A DNA stretch of 64,000 bases from Auriscalpium vulgare (Eukaryota; Basidiomycota; Agaricomycetes; Russulales; Auriscalpiaceae). Below the pieces are notes generated by a model. The model did no database searches. It was not told the DNA's origin and was given only the letters and a program-made list of their open reading frames with translations. The stretch covers positions 186,001 to 250,000 of the forward strand of contig JAHBBC010000039.1 of assembly GCA_019915015.1 (NCBI GenBank). The letters are read 5' to 3'. The position numbers and the translations under genes are program-made. Every line of letters begins with the position of its first letter. Position 1 is the stretch's first letter. Positions 56,440 through 64,000 of this stretch are shown here, one piece after another.

Positions 56440-59400
56440 TTACTTGCGACGCTTGCCAGGCCGCCCCTTGGTGCCCGTCGTGTCTGATCGCTGACGACGT
56501 GCCGTCTTCGACGATGGCACAGAGGTACCTGATGACGAGGCAGTCATCAAGGCCTGTAAGAGAGGGGTAGGCATGGCAAGGAGGGCGTGTGTGACATCAA
56601 CAACGGCATCCATCCAGCGGGGTATACCATCCTGAACTTGATGCACAGCAACGCCCCACCATGTCAGCGCCGCGACGACGCTAAGAAGTCCATTGACGCC
56701 GGCGATGTTGACCTGCTCCCAGGACATGTCGTCCTTTGGTACATCCAGGACGAATGCTTCGGCGTCGATGACACGCTCCGCAGGTTGCAAGGAAACCCAC
56801 CACCGCCACCACGAGGTTTCAAAGGACGAAACCTCCGTCGGGTCAACGGACGCCCTGTGCCACTTCCGCGCGTCCCTGATCCAATTCCCCACTGCATCTG
56901 GGCGATCAGTTCCCCCCAAACGCCTTCCCTGAAATCAGAGAGATGAGACATCATTACAAAATGACAAAGTGCGACCACTCACTTTGAAGCGACGAGAGAT
57001 CTCAAACGAGAAGTAAGTGCCTACCAGCGTATGCCACTCCTCCCCAAAGTTATGTGATGCCATACTCTGGTACGCCTCGCGAAAGGTTTTCGGCCACGAA
57101 GACGTGTCAAACGCTCCAGTCAACTTCGGCGTCGAGGCGAGCGTTGTGGCGGGGTTAGCTGCGGCCGTGGGGGTTTCAGCTGTCGCCGTGATGGTTTTGG
57201 TCAATACACTGTTCCCGCTCGCAGTGCTGGCTGCCTTCTCCACGTCGGCGAGCACGGCGGTGAAGACCGAAAACGCCGAGGGAGGGCCCTGGGCCAGCGC
57301 AGTGGTAGATACGGCCGCCGCCGTGCTGGAGCCGGCTGCTGGTGCGGACGACGGTGTGACCGCAGCGGACGCGGCGGCCGTAGTTGACGGCGCAGTGGAC
57401 GATGGCACAGGAGCGGAGGATGCGGGTGCGGTAGAGGAGAGGGTGGTGGACGCAGGCCTGCTAGAGTTCAGCGTGGAGGAAACATGCGTGATGGAGTCAG
57501 GCGCGGTGGAGGCGCGCGCGCCGGCCACAGGTGTGTTGGAGTCGGGCACGCTGGAGTCAAGTGCGCTGGAGTCAAGTGCGCTGGAGGCGAGCGCTTCTGC
57601 CGCAGGCGTGCCGGACGCAGGCGCGGTGGAGTCGGGCGCGGTGCAGGCGCCAGCCGCAGGCGTGCTGGAGTTGGGTGCGCTGGAGGCGAGCACATCTGCC
57701 GCAGGTGTGCTGGACGCAGGCGCGGTGGAACCGGGCGCGGTGGAGTCAGGCGCAGTGGAGGCGCGAGCACCGGCCACAGGCGTGTTGGATGCGCGCGCGC
57801 TGGAGTCGGGTGCGCTGGAGGCGAGCGCACCTGCCCCAGGCGTGTTGGATGCGGCCGCGGTGGAGTCGGGCGCGCTCGAGTCGGGCGCGGTGGAGGCGAG
57901 CGCACCTCCCACAGGCGTGTTGGACACGCGCGCGCTGGAGTCGGGTGCGCTGGAGGCGAGCGCACCTGCCGCAGGCGTGTTGGATGCGGGCGCGGTGGAG
58001 TCGGGCGCGGTGGAGGCGAGTGCACCTGCCGCAGGCGTGTTGGATGCGGGCGCGCTGGAGTCGGGCGCGCTGGAGGCGAGCGCACCTGCCCCAGGCGTGT
58101 TGGACGCTTGCGTGCTGGAGTCGGGTGCGGTGCATGAGGGCGCAGCGGAGGATGGTGCAGTGGAGGAAGTTGCAATGGAGAGGGCAGCAGAGGGATGGGC
58201 GCCGAAGTCGTCCTCGAGGGGGTGGTCTGACTCTTCGTTGCTGCTGTTGGAGGCGCTGTCAGACTCAGAGGCGCGTTTGCCAGTTGCTGCTGTGCTGGCA
58301 CCTGCGGGCCGGTCCGGGAGATCGCCTTGGTCCAGATTCGTCAGCACACGACCAACGAGCGCATGAAGGCTTCAAACTTACGAAACACGGCCTGCGCAAA
58401 TCCTATCAGCGAGTTGGCTGCTGTATCGTACCCAGCGCGGTCGTATTCCGGCCAGATCATGTTGACCAGGCCACGCAACTCCCCGAGTGAACGCTGCAAG
58501 ACAGTCAAATTTCAATGTTGCAGTCACGGTTAAGGTGCGTACACAGCCTCTCACCTCAACACGTCGACTTCGCCGCCCTTCGATGGCATAGGGCCGGCCA
58601 TCATCAATGTCGCAGCGACACCGAACCGGGACGAAACCATATCGACCATTGGCTGCAGGATGGAAAACGCAGAATTGAGGGCCCTGCAGCGAGGTGAGTG
58701 TTGATTGCGCTGTACGGGTGTGCTATAGCTTACCATTCTTTCTGCTCGCGGGTCCTCGGCGCGTCAATGTAAGCCCTCTGGTAGTCGGCCATCGCCTTCT
58801 CGTAGCGGGTGTCGACGACTTGCTTGACGGTCGCCTGCACAGTCTCATTCTGCCGGTCGAAGATGCGCTTCACCAGTCGATTTCGGACTTCAACCACCTT
58901 GGGAAGCCCCTTAGCGCCCTGCCCGGCCAAGGCGACAGCCGTCGCCCACTCCTTTGCGTACTCGGGCTCGATCAACTCCGCATACATTTCTGCGAAGACA
59001 TGCAGGATGTTCTCATGGCGCGGCTGCTTGATAACGCCCTGCACGAGCTCAAGGAACGTTTCCTCGTGCGACGCGACCGACGGCGCCGGTAGGTTTCCTA
59101 ATTTCTTCGAGTTATACTGATACCATCCCGAGATGCGCTGTGAAATGGTCAACGCCGTGTTACGCTTGTGGTGAAGTCCCACACACCTTATGAACTACCT
59201 TGCGCACAGACAGGCGCTGCTGAGACTCCTCCTCCGTCTCGCCTTCATGGTCGGAGATCTCGTCGAGGAGGGAGATGTCGGGGTCAGGGCTGTCTTCCTC
59301 GAGGTCGCCGTCAATGGCCTTTTCATACTTATACCTCAGGATCCACAGCCTGGTGAGCGAATTATAAAATTTTGCGACCTTCAGCTTATCGCCTTCAACC

Positions 59401-59498
59401 TTCCTATAGCCGTCCATGTGGCGAACGAGGAAGGCGAGTTTTGTTCCCTGCGCCCAGGACGTACGACCGCGCGGTTTTCCTGTGCTCGCTCGGGGCAT
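56440..59498 (-). CDS. Large protein with Ala/Ser/Pro minisatellite, 6 exons; one-base phase error
   Basis: Exons: 59498-59187, 59137-58734, 58683-58555, 58493-58382, 58325-56983 and 56928-56440, with canonical GT-AG ends. They sum to 2,789 nt, one short of 930 codons. The mismatch lies between exons 3 and 4: with the strong GTGAGA donor the frame opens as SVHSG and must shift at the GGGG run at 58,481-58,484 to reach LRGLVNMIWPEYD. Either one G is lost or a weak donor upstream is used. Residues 1-104 start MPRASTGKPRGRTSW and include an acidic SPDPDISLLDEISDHEGE-type patch. Exon 2 is helical. Exon 5 carries a repetitive region of about 20-residue units. Then FREAYQSMASHNFGEEWHTLVG and a Trp-rich end (SWWRWWVSLQP, TWWGVAVHQ) and a basic KRRK tail. 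I cannot name the function. Confidence 0.7.
57480..58140 (-). repeat. 60-bp coding minisatellite
   Basis: About ten units of roughly 20 codons with the pattern SNTP.AGALAS.APDS.APA; some units are 25 codons long. The repeat is in frame with the surrounding gene. Its high GC and phase make long open frames appear in several frames on both strands, including 449 codons on the plus strand, and these are side effects. Confidence 0.85.
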
Positions 59499-59930
59499 GG
59501 CGGGGTCGATAGGGTTGTGAAAGTGGTGGGGAGAGGCAGCGTATTTCTTTTTCGCTGGCTCTGGTAGAGGGTTTGTCCGCGGTCAAGGCGCTTGGTTGGG
59601 CCCCGACCGCCGGCTGTCTCGAGGGCCAACCATCTATTTACAGTTGTGCATACTCGACTTCCCAATTATGATATGGGGTTCATTCTTGCCACTCGAGATA
59701 CTTCCTCCCGTGTCAATCCATAGCAGCCGAAATGATCGGCCATACTCAACTCGTTCTCACGCGAGTCATTCAGCATGGAATATATAGCCGGGAATCCGTT
59801 ACCGATAGAACTGTACGTGTATATATGCGAGCGCGCCACCGACGTATCGTACAAAGGGGATATCATATGAGGAGACGATGCGATGAGGATGAGGATGCGA
59901 ACGATCTGTGTTGGACGATGCCGGGTATCA
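59499..59930. promoter_or_regulatory. Upstream region of the minisatellite gene
   Basis: This 432-bp space separates the stop of the coiled-coil gene from the ATG of the next gene on the same strand. TATA-like boxes lie at about 59,779-59,786 (tatatag) and 59,820-59,827 (tatatatg). Sequence near the ATG is pyrimidine-rich on the coding strand, as common in fungal promoters. Confidence 0.35.
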
Positions 59931-61194
59931 CTAAACTTTCTTAGGATACGCGCGCTGAACGAATCGAAGAAGCAACAGATAATGGTCACGGTTCTCGACA
60001 TCGAAGTTGTTCCGCTCGAGCGCCTTCTGGATGTCACCCAGAGAGGCGCTATGGGCGGCGGTATTGCCGCCTTTCCGGGACAGGCTTGGTTCGACGGCAA
60101 GACGAAGGGCCCCGGCGAGCTCCTTTGCATTGAAAGAGGTGAATGGGTCGCTCCGGGTAATGGTCTCCACGTCGGAGACGAGGGTGGGGACGGGCGTCCT
60201 CTTCTCTGGCTTGGTCAGCCCACGAAACTTCCAGTAGGCGTCCTCGCTGATGTTTACGAGGTGACGAATGGAGAGAAAGTCAATTGCCCGCTGAAGGGCG
60301 CCGATGTCGGCCTCAAGGCTCTCAATGCGAAGGTCTTTGCGCTGGACTGTGTCGGTCAGCGCGGAGGCATGCGATCCTAGGTCGGCATTGATTGCTTGGT
60401 ACTATTTTGTACGGTCAGACACCGATCGGGTTGAGTGGGAAGGGCGCTCACTGTGTCCCTCTGTTCGATGTTACGCCCTTCTAGACCGGCGTTAAGCTCT
60501 TGGAGAGCGACAACGGCCTTTTCCAGCCGGTCCATCCTGGAGACGACAGTCTCTTCCAGCCGGTCGACCCGGGCGTTGTTGGTTTCCACATACTGTTGCT
60601 GGAAGGATGCGACAGTTCCTACGATTGTCACTGAGTGAAGGGTAGGGTAAGCTATCGATCCAATATCGCAGGGCGAAGCGGACTCACAGTGATCCATCCC
60701 TTCGTCCTCCTCGTCTTCCTCCTCCTCGCCATCGCTGCTCTCTACCTCATCCTCATCGCCACCCTGGGCGTCAGGTGGACCATTGGGCCAAGCTAGTTCG
60801 CTAAGTGCGAACTGCGCATCCATAGTTGCCCACAGCGCACCGTCCTTCGGAACCACTTTGCGGACCATTTTGCGGCCAGGCGGAGCATTGCCTTTGATGT
60901 TATCTGAGACGCGATAGGATTAGATGGATGAGCAATTATATGCACTATGTACGAACGGTCTTTGTCTCGGATAGTCATGGCCCTGGCGTTGACTTCCGGC
61001 ATCTGGGGGAGGCCCAGAGTTGTGGCCACCCACTGGCGTACGGCATACTGGGTATACCGGTGAGTTGTCGTCATATCTGCGTCGGGCGGCACCCAGATAT
61101 CGAAGAAAGCAGGTTGGCAATTGACGCGGACTTTGATGGGCAAGCTACCAACGGCTGGCTGGATGAGTTGATTGACAAAGTCGAAGGGAGCCAT
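59931..61194 (-). CDS. Coiled-coil protein, 367 residues, 4 exons
   Basis: Exons 61194-60957, 60903-60688, 60630-60452 and 60401-59931 join with consistent phases to 1,104 nt. The first intron uses a GTTCGT donor at 60,956. Landmarks: MAPFDFVNQLIQPAVG at the start, a folded N-terminal part with VRVNCQPAFFDIWVPP, NIKGNAPPGRKMVRK at the exon 2 start, an acidic run ESSDGEEEEDEEDEG (about residues 125-140), then two heptad-rich stretches (ARVDRLEETVVSRMDRLEKAV and QRKDLRIESLEADIGALQRAI), and a helical end finishing RFVQRAYPKKV. A dimeric structural or DNA-associated role fits, but no family is recognised. It sits 432 bp upstream of the minisatellite gene on the same strand, so the two may be a conserved pair. 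Confidence 0.75.
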
Positions 61195-61568
61195 GGTGCG
61201 GATGCCTACCTAGAGGGCCAGTCTTATAAGAATCAGCGTTGTGTTGGCGGCGTAACAGGACGTGTCGAGGATGCAGAATCACAGCGTCGTGTGTCGGCCT
61301 TGGGCGTCCAAGCGTGTGACTTAGGGGAGCACACCTGCACGTGATTAATTTCTATCCGGTGCAGCGAGCACCGTTGGTGCGATGCCTGCGGGATATGGAA
61401 CAACTCGAGGGTTCCCCATGCAGTACTTGCAGACAACTGAAGTAGTTCAAATGAGTAATTACTGGGCGTTGACCTAGTTCAACGCCGACTATGACGGTCG
61501 AGTATTTAGCACTAGTACTGTAGGCTTCTGGAGCCTGACAGGTAGGATACCCTTAAGAAAAAAACACG

Positions 61569-61648
61569 AACTAGTTCGAGGATGAACTATATCCACATTA
61601 CATTTCCATGTTCAACTAGTTAGATTATATTTCCATGCGCAACTAGTT
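61569..61648. promoter_or_regulatory. Three AACTAGTT palindromes upstream of the coiled-coil gene
   Basis: Perfect 8-bp palindromes AACTAGTT occur at 61,569-61,576, 61,614-61,621 and 61,641-61,648. The last two sit in a short direct repeat (atttccatg then caactagtt). They lie 375-455 bp upstream of the ATG at 61,194. Could be binding sites for a dimeric regulator or remnants of a transposon end. Confidence 0.35.
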
Positions 61649-62153
61649 TGTGTCTGTCGAATGCAACTATTTCACCGCAATGTATAGTGGGACTACTCCA
61701 ACGCAATGTACAGTGCTGCTGCGTCCTCCGTATCGATTCTTCCAGGCGCTTGACATGTTCCTGCCAGCGAGCTTGCTTCGCACTCGATCGGAACCAGGTG
61801 AGACGGTCAACTATCATGATGTCAGCTGGGTACCAAGCACGTATAATCAAAGGGACTCACGCTCTTCATCCCATTTTGCTGTAGCGTCATCCGAGTCAGA
61901 AGCCCAATACTCACCATCGCGCCAGAGCCACGAGCGCTCACGGTCCTTCGATGATGTGTCGTGGTCTTCAACAGCACGAACGAGGGCCACGACGCGACAG
62001 TCATGTTCCGTTAGCGGCCGATAGTTCTTGTCATCCTCCTGGAGCCCTGGCGTGAGCATGTTCGACCGCATCGTAGTGTATAGATGGCGAAGTCGGGCGG
62101 TTGCCTGGTAAGCGCGAGTGACCGTCTTCTGGTGGCGTGTCTTCGCCTCTTGG
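61620..62153 (-). pseudogene. C-terminal fragment resembling a KDZ transposase
   Basis: On the minus strand two pieces join across likely introns: ...HDTSSKDRERSWLWRDG (to about 61,943), a short exon with KWDEERE before a GTGAGT donor at about 61,858, and, after an acceptor at about 61,812, DRLTWFRSSAKQARWQEHVKRLEESIRR to a stop at about 61,620. The order SW.W, then WFR..AKQ.RW.EE...LEE.MRR is what I know from the C-terminal helical end of basidiomycete Kyakuja-Dileera-Zisupton transposases. The 5' part is missing because the third copy of the large repeat begins at about 62,154. Recognition is from pattern memory, so moderate confidence only. Confidence 0.4.
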
Positions 62154-62173
62154 CCGTATCCACTACTACCAAC

Positions 62174-62343
62174 ATGCCTCTTGCTATACGCAGATCAACA
62201 ACTATCGTTCAACGAGCCTCGTCTACAACGTTCTCAGTCCAGAGGACCCCGCGCCCGGCCGACTCGCCCGTCCTCGAGACGGCGGTCACGCTGGCCCAAA
62301 TGTTCGGTCAGGTCGGGACTCTGGTGCCCATACCCGCGGTGTC
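62174..62343 (+). pseudogene. Orphan exon-1 fragment of the MLKL-like gene, copy 3
   Basis: Same fragment and same break point as 790-959 and 24,357-24,526. It begins almost at the edge of the repeat, without its usual upstream region. Confidence 0.8.
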
Positions 62344-62546
62344 AAGCATAGTGCTAGCTCATCGCAATCACACTTGGTTCCTTTCTGTTCCGGTCTGACT
62401 TCAGTCTTGTCGTGGCATCGCAACTTCCAAGTATTGGGGTTTGGTCATCTGGGGTGTAGATCTAGTGTATCTTTGTATATACTACAGACCATCTACATAG
62501 CGCAGGCCCCCCTATGTTTCTCATTGGGACCCCTATGGGTTTAATC

Positions 62547-64000
62547 CTATCCTACTCTATCCAGTACATCACTTGTATGAGTTAGAATAACACCAAATCT
62601 CTCATCAGGGTTGCGATGTCTAAACTGATCCAATGGGTGTACTACAAACCTGGCAATATACAATCACCTCAGTATAGGCACACACCATATTGATGTGGAG
62701 AAGAGCTTACCTTGGCCCACTTGTCTCTAACAATGTGAGAGATGTGTTGTAATTCATAGACCAAGGGGTTATACTGTTATTAACTAGTTGAATGTTATGA
62801 CTGTTTCCAACTGGATCCACCTCCACAATAACATCATAATTGAGTTCTTGAGGCTCCAATTTGTCCAAATTCATAGTGGTAGAAGGAGCAGACTGTGGGC
62901 TACTGACGGCTGAACAGTTAAGCCAGTATGTATTTTTGAAATGAGCCGTGTAGACTGTGATAATATGATTAATAGAATTGCCATCTATCAAAATATATCT
63001 TACTTTTCATAGGGTGTAACTCCACCCCAACTGGCTCATGACCAGACCATATGGAGTTGAGATCTGTGATGGCCAGAGAGGAGATATAGCAGTAGTAGCT
63101 TAAGGAGAACAGCCTTCGACTGGTGCCAGATGCTGGAGGTACAAAGTGGATAGTAGTGCTGAATCTAATATTTAATATTAGCATAAAGTACTATTTAGCA
63201 CTATAATGAGATGCTACCTTCTATCTCCCAAAAACCTCATCTCTTGGTATGGGCCTTCCTGAAAGATTGAAGCATCTGTGTCATTTATATCAAAACTATT
63301 CTGGCTCCAATTTGACGTGATGTGGAAACCATATCTGGCAGTAGGGTCTCGATCGAAGATGTTGAATAACTGGCAGAAAGCAGGGCTACTGTTTGTAACA
63401 TAGCCCACATCCCCCAGCTGTGACTGTGCTGGCAATTCCATTAGGAATTCAAATGGATGGCTTCTACCTGTGATACTGGGTAGGAATGGGACTGTCAATG
63501 AACAGCATTCCTTAGTCTCAACATCCCACACAGAAGGCTGAAACATACTTGGAGAGCCTATAAGAGTACCACAAACTGTTCCATAAAGAAGGCCAGACAT
63601 ATGGTAGTGCTGTCCTGTGGGAGTTCTGCGCTGCAGCTACAAAATTCCTCAACAATTATGAACACAAAATCAGGTGACAATACTGACCACAAAATAAATG
63701 TGAGCCTGAATAACTCTGAATAAATCACGATTCCAAATTTCTGTTTCCTTAGCAGAAGGGGGTCCAGGCCAGTACATTATTGATGTTGGCTGTAGTTGAG
63801 ACTCTTTAGATGGTAGCCCAACCACCACCTTATGAGTCTTGTCATTGACAACCAATGTGCTGTTCTAATTAAGAACACCATGTCAGCTATTGTCTTATTG
63901 TATATTGAGGGGTAGCAGCGCTTACTTGGATGAAGAAACAAAGTTGACCTTTGTCTAAAGACAGACGTTGTGCAATAAATGATGCAGCTGACTGTATGTT
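62547..64000 (-). CDS. MLKL-like gene, copy 3 (3' part only in window)
   Basis: The exons from the pseudokinase-like end to the stop at 62,547 are present and open: the last exon, the DLNSIWSGHEPVGVELHPM exon, the FEFLMELPAQSQLGDVGYV exon and the NSTLVVNDKTHKVVVGLP exon. It has its own substitutions (for example FVPPASG for FAPPTSG, SYYCYIS for RYECYIS) and shares the YWPG insertion with copy 2. The N-terminal exons lie beyond the right edge. Confidence 0.75.

Larger units (their letters stand above)
62154..64000. repeat. Third copy of the large duplicated block (partial)
   Basis: From about 62,154 (ccgtatccac) to the right edge the sequence follows 24,333-26,190 closely. It shares the 28-nt gain at 62,480-62,530 with copy 2 but not copy 1, and the YWPG insertion as well. 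The left end is only 20 bp upstream of the orphan exon-1 ATG, so the partner-module head and its decamers are absent here. Confidence 0.9.

Noticed and set aside
57017..58366. 449-codon plus-strand open frame with Ala/Val/Glu-rich repeats
   Set aside because: It mirrors the 60-bp coding minisatellite on the minus strand, has no splice-supported continuation, and reads as repetition of one unit. The minus-strand gene explains the sequence on both sides.
1..64000. Search for CRISPR arrays, tRNA genes, rRNA, telomere repeats and bacterial operons
   Set aside because: None seen. The only regular repeats are the 148-bp and 60-bp arrays and the promoter decamers, and no TTAGGG-type runs occur.

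Overview
The window reads as nuclear DNA of a filamentous basidiomycete, most likely an Agaricomycete. The evidence is many short introns (about 40-75 nt, GTRNGN...YAG) inside compact genes, GC-rich coding DNA, a fungal Ty3/Gypsy element, and a C-terminal fragment resembling a KDZ transposase. I see no bacterial, viral or organellar genes, no tRNA or rRNA, and no CRISPR array. I had no database access, so family names come from motifs and architecture visible in the sequence.

Layout. (1) Positions 1-43,970 are an expanded cluster built from a few paralogous modules. One block (about 250-14,050) is repeated in the same orientation at about 23,817-37,240, nearly identical by eye. A third copy starts at about 62,154 and runs off the right edge. 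Each block holds an intact 13-exon minus-strand gene for a four-helix (MLKL/HeLo-like) domain followed by a pseudokinase-like domain and a unique C-terminal region (1,135-4,030; 24,730-27,638; partial 62,547-64,000). A more diverged, apparently intact paralogue lies on the plus strand (41,066-43,966). Upstream of each complete gene, head to head, is a large degenerate multi-exon 'partner' module. It occurs in both orientations (reading + at about 4.1-10.8 kb, 17.7-19.7 kb and 27.7-34.3 kb; reading - at about 14.0-17.6 kb, 20.0-24.2 kb and 37.1-40.9 kb). A second unrecognised minus-strand gene sits at 11,791-13,815 and 35,001-37,030.

(2) Positions 45,846-54,716 hold a complete, young Ty3/Gypsy LTR retrotransposon: 1,157-bp LTRs with no difference noticed, a GCGG target duplication, gag-protease in one frame and pol in the +1 frame. 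It is inserted in frame into a glycine-rich gene (45,628-45,845 plus 54,717-55,420).

(3) Positions 55,430-62,150 contain a 148-bp tandem repeat, then two minus-strand multi-exon genes: an about 930-codon gene with a 60-bp coding minisatellite (56,440-59,498) and a 367-residue coiled-coil protein (59,931-61,194). Next comes the 3' end of a KDZ-like transposase cut off by the third copy of the large repeat.

Working hypothesis. The left two thirds looks like a rapidly amplifying cell-death or self-recognition-like gene cluster, with MLKL-like effectors head to head with a decaying partner and remodelled by inversions, foldback insertion and transposons. The 4HB plus pseudokinase architecture is the most interesting candidate; its function is inferred, not shown.
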